Assembly (NCBI RefSeq): GCF_000717915.1
Contig: NZ_JOCX01000009.1
Coordinates: 175,816 to 239,815 of the forward strand
Source: Streptomyces sp. NRRL S-244
Lineage (GTDB): Bacteria; Actinomycetota; Actinomycetes; Streptomycetales; Streptomycetaceae
Reading direction: 5' to 3'
DNA length: 64,000 bases
Positions 40,703-49,585 of the stretch are shown here, in pieces. The notes under the pieces were generated by a model, which saw only the letters and a program-made list of their open reading frames with translations, did not search any database and had not been told where the DNA came from. A program made the position numbers and the translations under genes. The number at the start of each line of letters is the position of its first letter. Position 1 is the stretch's first letter.

Positions 40703-42738
40703 TCAGGCGGAATTCCCCCGGTCATCGGGCCGCCGGGAGGCGTTGACGTTGATGTCCCGGCCGCTCTGGAAGACCTTGTCGTGGAAGGTGCCGCCGCTGA
40801 TGCTGATCGAGATCGACGGTGCCTGCGCGGCGTCCCGCCAGCCCGGGTTCACCTCGTCCAGCAGCTCCGTGAGCTCCCGTACGGCCGCCTGATCGGCCTC
40901 CAGGACCGTCCGCAGGCGCTCCCGCCAGCCCTCTTCGAGCTGCTCCACCGCCGCCTCGTCGCCGTCGGCGCGAGGAAGCCGCGCAGGGCCTCGGCCAGGT
41001 GGGCGGCGGCCTGTTCGTGCCGGCCGGCCGCGCTCGCTGCGTTGCCCTGGTGGTACTCCAACAGGGCCCGGCCGCGCGGGTGTTCCAGGTCCCCGAGGGC
41101 CGCCAGGGCCTGCCCGTACCGTTCGGCTGCCGTCTGCGGATCGCCCTGCGCGACCGCGATCCGGCCGAGCCCTTCCAGGGCGGAGGACTCGGTCCGGGCG
41201 TGCCCTCCGGCGCGGCGGGCGCTCTCGCGGGCCGCGTCGTAGTGCGTGCGGGCCTCGTCGAGGTCCTCGGCGGAGCCGCGGTCGGTGAGGGCGAAGGCCA
41301 GCTCGAAGTGCATCCGGGCGAGGAGGAGTCCGTCGCCGTCGCCGGTGCGGCCGGCGGCGTCGGCGGCGAGCCGGGCGATGCGGATCCACAGGGCGTGGTG
41401 GCCTCGGTCGAGGAACAGCCCGTGGACGGCCTCGGCGAGCAGGCAGAGCTGCGCCGGTTCGATGCCGGGCAGTTCGGCGACGGCCAGGAGGTTGTTCCGG
41501 TCGGGCTCCAGCGCCTCGAAGGCTTCGCCCTTGTCCTTGAACACGCCGGTGAGCGGGCCGGGTTCGGCGAAAAGGGCGCCGGCCCGCCAGCGCCCGGAGA
41601 TCCGCAGCTCGGCGGCGACGGCCCGGCGCAGGTACCAGTCGATGACGCGCTGCACGTCGTCGGAGGGATCGGGGGCGGCCAGGATCTGGGCGTGGCCGTG
41701 GACGACCCCGTTCAGCCGGGAGCGCCGGGGCCCGGACCGCTCCAGCAGGCCGGCCGCGTAGAGGGGCCCTCGTACGCCGGGCGCCAGCTCGTCGAGGAGC
41801 GCGTCGGCGAACTCGGGGCCGGGGTGGACCCCCAGGAGGCGGAATCCGCGCTGCACTTCGGGGTCGAGGGCCTCGTAGGCGAGGTCGAAGAGGCGGCGGG
41901 GCATTTCGAGCGCCTCCAGGATGTTCTCCCGTGCGACCCGGGCCGCCAGCCCCTCGACCCCGTCGAACGCCGGTTCGGCGGCGCTGGCCGCGGCGATGCG
42001 GACGACGTACGGGAGCCCGGCCGAGGCCCGCAGCACCGTACGCAGCGCGTCCCCGGCCGGTACCGGTACGTCCTCCCCCGCGACGGTGCGGAACAGCTCG
42101 GCGCACGCCTCCTCGTCCAGCTCGGGCACGACGAGCCGCACCGGCAGCCGCCCGCCGAAGGCGCCGAGCCGGAACCTGCTGGTCAGCGCCACCATGCTGC
42201 CGGGATGGCCGGGCAGCAGCCGGTCCACGTCCACCTGGGCGGCGGAGAGGACCCCGTCGAGGACGACGAGCGAGGGCAGTTCGGCGGTGAGGCTGCGGAA
42301 GCGCGCGGCCAAGGCGTCCTCGGTGGCGGGGAGTTCGGCGCGGGGCGTGCCGAGCACCCCGATGAACGATTCGAGCACGGCGGCGGTGTCGGTGGGGGCT
42401 CCGAGCCCCCGGGGGCTCATGTCGGCGTGGAACACCCCGCCGGGGAAGGCGTCCTTGCGCTGCTGGGCCCAGTGCAGGAGCAGCCCGGTCTTGCCGACGC
42501 CGACGGTGCCGTGCAGCAGCACGAGGAGCGGCGCACCCTGGCCGTCCCGCCCGGCGAGCAGCCCGTCGAGCCGCTCCCGCAGGGCCTCGCGGTCGACGAA
42601 CCCGTCGGGGCCGAAGGGCAGCATGCGGGGCACGGGCGGAGCCAGGGGCCCATGGTGAACCACCTGGGCGTCCCGGCCCATGAAGAAGGGACCGTTGAAG
42701 GTGCCGCCGGAGATGGCACTGCTCACCGAGTCGTTCAC
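40703..42738 (-). CDS. STAND (NB-ARC/TPR) ATPase with glycine-rich motif at both ends; frameshifted
   Basis: A regulatory ATPase of about 678 residues after joining two frames. N-terminal motif AISGGTFNGPFFMGRDAQVV (about 8-27); Walker A GTVGVGKT (76-83); Walker B-like LPSLVVLDGV; a winged-helix region; TPR-like repeats from about residue 455. Near 40970 the frame must shift: the first frame continues into Arg/Ser-rich nonsense ending at 40849, whereas the other frame gives EQLEEGWRERLRTVLEADQA and ends SISGGTFHDKVFQSGRDINV. The two end motifs match closely. GTG at 42738 with GGGAG upstream is preferred to one seven codons upstream. It resembles an immune-type NLR; the frameshift or a deletion fusion may have inactivated it. 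Confidence 0.75.
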
Positions 42739-42978
42739 GCCGGCAGTCTCCCAGCCCACCCCGCCCGAACGCCCCCTTCCACCAGATCATGGCCGATAAC
42801 CACCCCCACCCGCCCGAGCCCCGCCACGCACCGACGCCCTGCTCGCGCCGATCGCCACTTGCGGGGAGGCGTGCGGGAATTGGCGACGGCCACCGGCGGA
42901 AGCCGAACCGCGCCCGGCGGCGTCGCCCATATCGGGGCGACCACGCACCGGGCGATCCGCTAGGCTGTCAGCGGTCAC

Positions 42979-43051
42979 GCCTTCGTAGCTCAGGGGATAG
43001 AGCACGGCTCTCCTAAAGCCGGTGTCGCAGGTTCGAATCCTGCCGAGGGCA
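42979..43051 (+). tRNA. tRNA-Arg (CCT anticodon)
   Basis: A 73-base tRNA. Acceptor arms GCCTTCG and CGAGGGC pair with one G-U; the D-arm starts TAGCTCAGGGGATAGAGCA; the anticodon loop CTCCTAA gives anticodon CCT (reads AGG); the T-arm has GGTTCGAATCC. No CCA is encoded, as usual in Streptomyces. Followed seven bases later by a terminator. No integrase or duplicated 3' end is present, so it is not acting as an attachment site here. Confidence 0.95.
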
Positions 43052-43057
43052 CATGGG

Positions 43058-43095
43058 AAAAGGGCACCTACTGGATCAGTGGGTGCCCTTTTTTT
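43058..43095 (+). terminator. Intrinsic terminator of tRNA-Arg
   Basis: A 16-bp stem with one G-U type mismatch (AAAAGGGCACCTACTG against CAGTGGGTGCCCTTTT), a GAT loop and a run of seven Ts. This is one of the few U-run terminators in the window. It also lies 27 bases beyond the stop of the convergent sortase gene, so it may serve both. Confidence 0.9.
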
Positions 43096-43121
43096 GCTTG
43101 GGGTGGGGGTCAGGGCCGCGG

Positions 43122-43751
43122 TCAGGGGGCCAGGTCGGCGTAGAAGATGACGTTGTTGGTGCGGTGGCCGTCCTTGATCTCGCCGCCGCAGGTGAGGAGG
43201 CGGAGCTCGGGGCGCTGGGTCTCGCCGTAGACCTTGTCGGTCGGGAAGTCCTTCTTGTTGACGTCCTCGATCTCGCGGATCTTGAACTTCGCGGTCCTGC
43301 CGTCCTCGCGCTCCACCTCGATCAGGTCGCCGAGCTTGATCTTCTTGACGTCCTTCATCAGCGCCGGGCCGTGCCTGGTGTCGAAGTGGGCGACGAGGAC
43401 GGAGACGCCCTTCTCGCCCGGGGTCGCGCCCTCGGTCCACCAGCCGGGGTTGTTCGCGTCCGTGTCGGCGTCGGGGACGCCGAGCTCGCCGGTGGTGGCG
43501 TCCACCTTGAGGTCGACCATCTTCTTCGCGTCCACGCCCGCCGCGTCGATCTTCATGCCGGTCGGCTTCGACGGGGGCAGGGCCGTGGTCGCGTCGGCCA
43601 CGGGGGAGGCCGCGGACGCGTTGCCGACCTTGGGGTCGGGCGGGAGCTTGGTGCCGCCGGTGCCGCAGGCGGCCAGGGCGCCCGTGACGGACAGCGTCAG
43701 GGTCGTCGCCACGATCGCGCGGCGCGTGCGGGGCATGAGGGTGCTGGGCAT
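43122..43751 (-). CDS. Class F sortase
   Basis: A 209-residue exported transpeptidase. N-terminal Arg-rich start, hydrophobic segment and a lipobox-like Cys (VTGALAACGTGG), so it may be lipid-anchored. The catalytic domain (about 115-209) has VSVLVAHFDTRHGPALMKDV (catalytic His), FPTDKVYGETQRPELRLLTC (the TLxTC-type cysteine) and GHRTNNVIFYADLAP (Arg), as in class F sortases. ATG at 43751 has GGAGAA seven bases upstream. In Streptomyces such genes usually follow a secreted substrate gene; here only a 26-codon remnant lies 40 bases upstream. Confidence 0.87.
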   Translation of the reverse strand: MPSTLMPRTRRAIVATTLTLSVTGALAACGTGGTKLPPDPKVGNASAASPVADATTALPPSKPTGMKIDAAGVDAKKMVDLKVDATTGELGVPDADTDANNPGWWTEGATPGEKGVSVLVAHFDTRHGPALMKDVKKIKLGDLIEVEREDGRTAKFKIREIEDVNKKDFPTDKVYGETQRPELRLLTCGGEIKDGHRTNNVIFYADLAP

Positions 43752-43791
43752 GGTGTTCTCCGGGCGGGGAAGGGCGGGGACGGGCGGGAGA

Positions 43792-43872
43792 TCAGCCCTC
43801 GGCACGGCGGCGGCGCAGCACCGAGAAGCCGAGGCCGGCGGCGACGGCAGCGGTACGGAAGGTGGCGCGCAT
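43792..43872 (-). pseudogene. Collapsed sortase-substrate gene, 26 codons
   Basis: A 26-codon frame, MRATFRTAAVAAGLGFSVLR ending RRRAEG. The start looks like the first residues of a signal peptide, and the end looks like the last residues of a surface protein (Gly-rich helix then Arg-rich tail, as in GAAGLGFAMLRR-type endings). The usual body of about 170 residues is absent, so the frame seems to be an in-frame join of the two ends. A good leader GGGGAACCCACC precedes the ATG. If real it might be a tiny membrane peptide, but a deletion remnant is more likely. Recognition is from memory of neighbours of class F sortases. Confidence 0.5.
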
Positions 43873-44074
43873 GGTGGGTTCCCCTCGGGTCGGCGTCGCC
43901 CGCGGTCTCGGCCTCGGCCTCGGTCCGGCCGTCCGCTCGGGTGCGGTGCGGCCTGGCGACAGACCCGACGTTACGAGGGTCATGTTTTGGTAATCCGTCG
44001 GCAATGTAACGGTTGTCCGGATACTGGGGCGCGGCTCCGTCAAGGACCGAAGTCCCTGGTGGGAGGCGTACGAA

Positions 44075-44102
44075 AGCCCTCCCGGCCGGAACCGGGAGGG
44101 CT
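44075..44102 (-). terminator. Hairpin downstream of the 67-aa ORF
   Basis: A perfect 11-bp stem (AGCCCTCCCGG and its complement) with loop CCGGAA, 48 bases after the minus-strand stop at 44150. Its placement supports real transcription of the small ORF. Confidence 0.75.
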
Positions 44103-44149
44103 GGCGGCGCAAACGCGCAACTCGTGGTCGTCTGTCTTGGGGCGTGAGA

Positions 44150-44353
44150 TCAGCTCAGGCCTCTGCTGCGCTCCCCGATGCGGTCACCCTGCGGGGCGCC
44201 GGCCCGCTTCAGGGCCGCCTTCGTGTGCGCTCCACCCTTGACCTTGCTCCGCACGAGACCGTCGAAGCCGTGGCCTGCCGGGCGCGGCGGCCGATCCGGC
44301 CCCTGGGCCTGGAAAGCCTCTCGGAAATCCTGCCTCTGCTGCTCTTTGCTCAT
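44150..44353 (-). CDS. Small basic hypothetical protein, 67 aa
   Basis: A soluble, basic protein starting MSKEQQRQDFREAFQAQGPD and ending GAPQGDRIGERSRGLS, with VRSKVKGGAHTKAALKRAGA in the middle. No domain is recognised. GAGGGAG lies about eleven bases before the ATG at 44353; a GTG nine codons upstream is an alternative start. A terminator hairpin follows. The basic composition would allow nucleic acid binding, but nothing more can be said. Confidence 0.55.
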   Translation of the reverse strand: MSKEQQRQDFREAFQAQGPDRPPRPAGHGFDGLVRSKVKGGAHTKAALKRAGAPQGDRIGERSRGLS

Positions 44354-44451
44354 CCCGTCGTCAACTCCCTCGGGAAGCACCCAATCGGACTATTGGGATC
44401 GTATGCAGATATGCGGAGCAACGCACCCGGACCGACCGTAAAAACTCCCGA

Positions 44452-46401
44452 TCAAGGGCGCGGCGGGGCCGGGCGCTCCACCGACCCCGCCAGCCACCGG
44501 GTCAGCTCCTCCGGGCACGGCGTCCCCCGCGGCAGCTGGTACTTCGCCGCCACCCGGTACACCCCCGGCCCCGGCGCCAGCAGCTCCGTCCACACGTCGC
44601 CCGCCGTGTCCGGAGCCGCCTTGAACAGGCACCCCGCCGTGTTCGCGTACTCCTTCGGCAGCGTGCCCGAGCCGCCGCCCCCGCCCCCGCTGCGCGCCTT
44701 CGACGCGAACGTCTCCTGCGGCGGCGGCACCGGCTTGCCCGCCCCGTCCACCAGCCCCAGCCACGGCGAGTGCGGGATCCGTACGAGCACCCGCCCGGCC
44801 GTCTTCACGTCCACGACCAGCTGGTCCGCGCCCGCCCGCACCACCGTGGCCGGCCCGGACACCAGGTCCGTCGGCGCGTCGACCTTGAACAGCCGCCAGT
44901 TCCGGTCGCCCCACACCTGCTGGAGGTACGGGAGCCCCTCGCTCACCAGCTTCGCCTCGTCCTCCCCGCCCGAATCGGGTTTGTCGGCCGGCAGCACCAC
45001 GTAGTGCACGGCCCAGCGGTCCAGCCAGTCCCGGTAGCTCACGGCCGTGAGGGTGTCGTCGTAGAAGAGCGGGTTCCGCTCCAGGTCCGCCTGCCGGTTC
45101 CAGCCGCGCGCGAGGTTGACGTACGCGGGGAAGGCGGAGGACTCGCGGTGGCTGCTGGCCGGGACCACCTCGACCCGGCCGCGCTCGGCCCCCGCCTTCT
45201 TCAGCTGGTCGACCAGCGGGGCCAGCTCCCGGTTCCAGGCGGCCACCGGGGTGGTGCGGACGATGTCCGTGATGCTGTTGGCGGTGATCCAGACGTTGAT
45301 CCCGATGAACGCGAACAGCACCGCGTACCAGTGCCGGCTGCGCGGGACCGCGTACGGGAGGGCCGCGAGCAGCACGGCCCCGCCGAACAGCATGACCAGC
45401 CGGGTGACGTTCGAGCCGACCTGCGAGTCGACCGCCCAGGTCAGCAGGACCCCGAAGGCGTACACGGCGGAGGCGATCCGGACGGTCTTCCACCGCTTCG
45501 GTACGAGGAACAGGACCGCCAGTCCGAAGAGGAACGGCGGCGCGGCCGAGCCCAGCTTCATCGGCTGCGTCCCGGAGAACGGGAACAGCCAGGCCGACAG
45601 CCCGACGACCGCCACCGGGGCGAGGCCGAGCGCGTACGCCCCCGGGCGCCGCCCGCTCAGGAACAGGGCGGCCGCGATCACCCCGAGGAAGAGCCCCGCG
45701 ACCGGGCTGGAGGCGGTCGCGAGCCCGGCCAGCGGCGCCGCCACGGCCGCCTTGGCCCAGCGTCGCTCCGCCCATTTGCGGGGCCAGCAGAAGACGGCGG
45801 CGACCGCGCCGAGCGCGAACATCGCGCCGAGCCCGAAGGTGACGCGTCCGGACAGGGCGTTGCAGAGCAGCCCGTACACCCCGGCCAGAGCCGGCCACAG
45901 GGGCTCGCGGACGGTACCGCGGCAGCGGGTCAGGATCAGCGCGAGCAGCCCGGCCGAGACCGTACCGGCGACCATCATCGTGGTCCGCACGCCGATCATG
46001 TGCATGACGTACGGGGACACCACGCTGTACGAGACGGGGTGCATGCCGCCGTACCAGGCGAGGTTGTACGCCGAGTCCGGATGGCGGCCGACGAACTCGG
46101 CCCAGGCGTCCTGCGCGGCCAGGTCGCCGCCGCTGCTGGCGAAGCTGAAGAACCAGATCACGTGCAGGAGGGCCGCCAGGGCGGTGGCGACGAGCACCGG
46201 GTGGCGGCGGAGCCGGCCGAGGGAGCGGGAGGTGACGGAAGCGGCGGAAGCGGCGGAGGCGACGGGAGCCGGGGCGACCGGGGCGGCCCCTATGCCGCCG
46301 GGAGCGGCTTCGGGCATGTCGCCGGCGCCGGACGCACCGGATCCGCCGGCGGCCGCCGGTGCACTCCGGTCGCCCTGGCTCTGCTGCTCAGCGGTGGTCA
46401 C
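44452..46401 (-). CDS. Polytopic membrane protein, mannosyltransferase/GT-C-like
   Basis: A 649-residue integral membrane protein with an Ala/Pro-rich cytosolic N-terminus (about 55 residues) and roughly ten transmembrane helices (from HPVLVATALAALLHVIWFFS to WYAVLFAFIGINVWITANS), followed by an extracytoplasmic domain of about 240 residues with SYRDWLDRWAVHYVVLPADK. An aspartate-containing first loop (AQDAWAEF) and the overall design recall GT-C glycosyltransferases or the conserved Streptomyces membrane proteins near dacA, but no catalytic motif is certain. GTG at 46401 with GGGGAG upstream is the best start. Lies downstream of the D,D-carboxypeptidase gene on the same strand. Confidence 0.8.
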   Translation of the reverse strand: MTTAEQQSQGDRSAPAAAGGSGASGAGDMPEAAPGGIGAAPVAPAPVASAASAASVTSRSLGRLRRHPVLVATALAALLHVIWFFSFASSGGDLAAQDAWAEFVGRHPDSAYNLAWYGGMHPVSYSVVSPYVMHMIGVRTTMMVAGTVSAGLLALILTRCRGTVREPLWPALAGVYGLLCNALSGRVTFGLGAMFALGAVAAVFCWPRKWAERRWAKAAVAAPLAGLATASSPVAGLFLGVIAAALFLSGRRPGAYALGLAPVAVVGLSAWLFPFSGTQPMKLGSAAPPFLFGLAVLFLVPKRWKTVRIASAVYAFGVLLTWAVDSQVGSNVTRLVMLFGGAVLLAALPYAVPRSRHWYAVLFAFIGINVWITANSITDIVRTTPVAAWNRELAPLVDQLKKAGAERGRVEVVPASSHRESSAFPAYVNLARGWNRQADLERNPLFYDDTLTAVSYRDWLDRWAVHYVVLPADKPDSGGEDEAKLVSEGLPYLQQVWGDRNWRLFKVDAPTDLVSGPATVVRAGADQLVVDVKTAGRVLVRIPHSPWLGLVDGAGKPVPPPQETFASKARSGGGGGGSGTLPKEYANTAGCLFKAAPDTAGDVWTELLAPGPGVYRVAAKYQLPRGTPCPEELTRWLAGSVERPAPPRP

Positions 46402-46570
46402 TGCACTACTCCCCGGATTCCCCGGACTCCCCGGGTTCACCGGAGCATCGATCGAAATTCTGCGTACCGTTCCCGGGTCGCTAGACGCGCGGCGGCGCCC
46501 CGGGGTTGCCCGGGGCGCCGGAATCACGCGGTATCGCGGCAAGCGGTCACTTCACCGTTTGCGGGGGCGG

Positions 46571-49500
46571 TCAGCCGACACGGGTCAGTTTGCTGCCGAT
46601 GCCCGGCGCGGCGAGGTCGCTCTGCAGTGCCACCGGCACCTTCACCTGGCTGGCCCCTTCACCGACGGTCAGCACGCCGATCTCGGTGCCCGCCTTGGCG
46701 GTCTGCGGGAGCTTTCCGTCCCCGGCGGCGAGCTTGACGGTGACGGTGAGCGACGGCCAGCCGACCGCCTCCACGTCGGCGGTGGCGACGACCGGGGTGT
46801 GGCCGCCGAGACCGTCGTCCACGTACCCGACGACGTCGCCCTTCTTCACGACGGGCGCGTTCACCAGCATCTTCTGCGTGGCCAGCATGACCTGCTTGCT
46901 GGCCGCGATCGCCGTGTCGAGGATCGGGACGCCGTACTGGCCGAGCACCGCGCCGACGATCAGCTGCTTGGTCTTGCCGACCTGCTTCTCGGCGGCGAAG
47001 AGCAGGTTGCCGCCGGCCTTGGTGGTGGAGCCGGTCTTGATGCCGAGCGCGCCGTTGCCCGGGATGAGCGTGTTGTAGTTGCGCCACTTCTTGCCGTACT
47101 GGTCGGTCCATTCCGGCAGCTTGGTGATCTCGATCAGCTCCGGCATCTCCACGACCTTGAGACCGAGCTTGACCTGGTCCTCGGCGGTGCTGACCGTCGT
47201 CGCGTCCAGACCCGAGGGATCCGTGTACGTGGTGTTGGCCATGCCGAGTTCCTTGGCGGCCTCGTTCATCTTCTTGACGAACGCCTCCTGGTCGCCGCCG
47301 GCGTCCCACCGCGCGAGCAGCCGCGCGACGTTGTTGGCCGACGGAATCATGATCGCGGCGAGGGCGTCGTACTCCGAGATCTTGTCGCCCGCCTTGAGGG
47401 TGCCGACCGTGGACTCGCCCTCGGAGCTCTTGGCGCCGTCGTCGACCGCCGTCTGGTCGATGTCGATCATCGGACCCTTCTTCTCACCCTTCTTGAGGGG
47501 GTGGTTCTTCAGGATCACGTACGCCGTCATCGTCTTCGCGACGCTGCCGATGGCGACCGGCTTCTGCTCGCCGAAGCTGCCGACGGTGCCGAGGCCTGCG
47601 GCAGCCATGTAGGCCTGGCCCTCCTTCGGCCAGGGCAGGACCGGGTTGCCGCCGTCGAAGGTGTACGAGGACTTCGCGGTCATCGTGAGCTTCGGCTCGG
47701 GCATGGGGCGCACGAGCTGGACGACGGCCAGGACGATCGCGAGGAGCGCGACGAGCGGGGCGTAGATCTTGACCCGCCGGACGGCCGTGCGCATGGGGCT
47801 CGGCGGCGGGGGCGGGTTGTTGGTGAGGTCCGCGAGCATGTCGAGCGGCGGCTTGGGCGGCAGCGGCTGCTGCGTGGTCCGCTCGGTGTGCTCGGGTACG
47901 GGTACGGGTACGGGTGCGGGGGCCGCGGCGGGGGCCGGAGCCGGAGCCGCTGCCGCGGGGGCCGCCGGTGCCGGCTTCGGAGCCGGGCCGTCTTCCTTGC
48001 GCAGCGGAACGAACGTGCTGGCCCGCTCCCCGCCGACCGCCTTCGGCGGCACGGGCCGGGAGCCCGCGGGCTTCTGCGAAGCCGGGGCGGGGGCCTTGGC
48101 GTCCGGCTTCACGGCCCGGAACACGGCGGTGCGCTCGCTGTCCGCGGCCTCGTCGGAGCCCTTGCCCGCGGCGTCGGCCCCGGCCCGGGACCCGGCCCCG
48201 GAGGCGGAGCCGGACCCGGAATCCACCTTCGGAGCCCGGAACACGGCGGTGCGCTCACTGTCGTCCGCCGACGGCTTGCCGGAAGCCTCGGCGGCGCCAG
48301 CGGGCTTGCGCGCGGAAGCAGGGGCGGAAGCGGAACCCGAACCCTGACCCGGCCTTCCGGCCGGTCCATCACCAGCGGCCGGCTTGTCGGCGCCCGAGGC
48401 CGGAGCGGAATCCGGCCGGACGGCTCCGGCCGAGGTGGCGGCGGAAGCCGGACCCGGCTCACCCGCCGGGGCATCGGCGGCAGCCGGCTTCGCAGCGGCC
48501 GCCGCAGCACCGGAACCGGAACCAGAACCGGAACCTGCGGCGGCAGCACCCGAGCCGCCCTGCGCCGCACCCGGCCGCACGGCCCGGAACACGGCGGTGC
48601 GCTCACTGTCGTGCGCCGGAGACGACTTGGCCGGCGTATCGGCGGCAGCCGGCGCGTCCGTACCGGAGGGCTTGGCGGGGGAAGCCGGATCCGGCTTCCC
48701 GGCCGGGCGATCGGCGCCGGCCGAAGCGGCGTCGGAACCGGAACCCTTGGCGGTGGTGTCGTCGTTGGCGGCGTCCGAAGCGGAACCTGCTGCGGAGCCT
48801 CGCTCGCCACTGGCCGGCTTCCCGGCGGCAGGGGACGCCGGGGCATCCGCAGCGACCCCCGGCCGCACGGCCCGGAAGACCGCGGTGCGCTCACTGTCGT
48901 GCGCCGGCTTCCCGGCCGAAGTCCCGGCAGCGGCGTCCGGCTTCGCAGCCTTCGGCTCCGCGGCGGCCTTGTCGCCCCCGGCGGAGGCCGGAGCATCCGC
49001 AGCGGCGTCCGGCTTCGCAGCCTTCGGCTTCGCGGCGGCCTTGTCGCCCCCGGCGGAGGCCGGGGCCGAGCCCGGAGCCGAGCCCGGCTCGGGAGCGGGC
49101 GGCGCAGCGGCGCCCGCAGCGGCCTCGGCCGGAGCCGAGCCCGGCTTCGGAGCGGCGGCCGGCGCCGGGGTGTCCGTACCGGCATCGGCCGAGGCCGAGG
49201 CCGAACCGGGCTCCGCCCCCTCGGCGGCAGGCTCGCCCGACTTCGGCTCGGCCGGCTTCAGGTCGGCCGGCTTCGGGGCGCGGAAGACCGCCGTCCGCTC
49301 GCTGTCGGCCGCTGCCGGTGCGGGCGTCGGCGCCGGATCCGAGTCCACCCGTCCGGAGGACCCGGAGGACCCGGAGGACCCGGAGGACTCCTCCTCGGTC
49401 GTGGCCACCCACGCCGCCACCGCCTCGCGCAGCGGATCCCGGCCCTCGGCCGGGGCGGCGGCGGAGGTCCCGGACTCGGGTTCCCGCGGCCGGAACACCG

Positions 49501-49585
49501 ACAGCCTCGGGTCACGCTCCGCGGAGGACATCGCCGCCCCCGACGCTCCTTCATCAACCGACTTGTCGGGGGACTCGCCCGCCAC
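46571..49585 (-). CDS. D-alanyl-D-alanine carboxypeptidase with repeat-bearing cytoplasmic tail
   Basis: A 1004-residue penicillin-binding protein (S11 family) that would trim D-Ala from peptidoglycan stem peptides. The last 370 residues hold one membrane helix (LVALLAIVLAVVQLVR) and the external domain with SxxK in AIGSVAKTMTAYVI, SxN in MIPSANNVARLLA and KTG in GIKTGSTTKAGG. The first 600 residues are cytoplasmic and low-complexity (Ala/Pro/Ser/Asp). In them DSERTAVFRA recurs five times, with two looser copies (DPRLSVFRPRE, ERASTFVPLRK). A very strong GAGGAGG just before the GTG at 49585 decides the start over a GTG eight codons upstream. Confidence 0.88.
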   Translation of the reverse strand: MAGESPDKSVDEGASGAAMSSAERDPRLSVFRPREPESGTSAAAPAEGRDPLREAVAAWVATTEEESSGSSGSSGSSGRVDSDPAPTPAPAAADSERTAVFRAPKPADLKPAEPKSGEPAAEGAEPGSASASADAGTDTPAPAAAPKPGSAPAEAAAGAAAPPAPEPGSAPGSAPASAGGDKAAAKPKAAKPDAAADAPASAGGDKAAAEPKAAKPDAAAGTSAGKPAHDSERTAVFRAVRPGVAADAPASPAAGKPASGERGSAAGSASDAANDDTTAKGSGSDAASAGADRPAGKPDPASPAKPSGTDAPAAADTPAKSSPAHDSERTAVFRAVRPGAAQGGSGAAAAGSGSGSGSGAAAAAAKPAAADAPAGEPGPASAATSAGAVRPDSAPASGADKPAAGDGPAGRPGQGSGSASAPASARKPAGAAEASGKPSADDSERTAVFRAPKVDSGSGSASGAGSRAGADAAGKGSDEAADSERTAVFRAVKPDAKAPAPASQKPAGSRPVPPKAVGGERASTFVPLRKEDGPAPKPAPAAPAAAAPAPAPAAAPAPVPVPVPEHTERTTQQPLPPKPPLDMLADLTNNPPPPPSPMRTAVRRVKIYAPLVALLAIVLAVVQLVRPMPEPKLTMTAKSSYTFDGGNPVLPWPKEGQAYMAAAGLGTVGSFGEQKPVAIGSVAKTMTAYVILKNHPLKKGEKKGPMIDIDQTAVDDGAKSSEGESTVGTLKAGDKISEYDALAAIMIPSANNVARLLARWDAGGDQEAFVKKMNEAAKELGMANTTYTDPSGLDATTVSTAEDQVKLGLKVVEMPELIEITKLPEWTDQYGKKWRNYNTLIPGNGALGIKTGSTTKAGGNLLFAAEKQVGKTKQLIVGAVLGQYGVPILDTAIAASKQVMLATQKMLVNAPVVKKGDVVGYVDDGLGGHTPVVATADVEAVGWPSLTVTVKLAAGDGKLPQTAKAGTEIGVLTVGEGASQVKVPVALQSDLAAPGIGSKLTRVG

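Noticed and set aside
40849..42759. Taking the 636-codon single frame of the STAND gene as the full natural protein.
   Set aside because: After about 40970 this frame gives an Arg/Ser-rich tail, whereas the alternative frame gives a helical segment and a motif matching the N-terminus, so the last part of the single frame is not genuine.
42979..43051. tRNA-Arg as the attachment site of an integrated element that includes the STAND gene.
   Set aside because: No duplicated tRNA 3' end, integrase, excisionase or replication gene is seen on either side.
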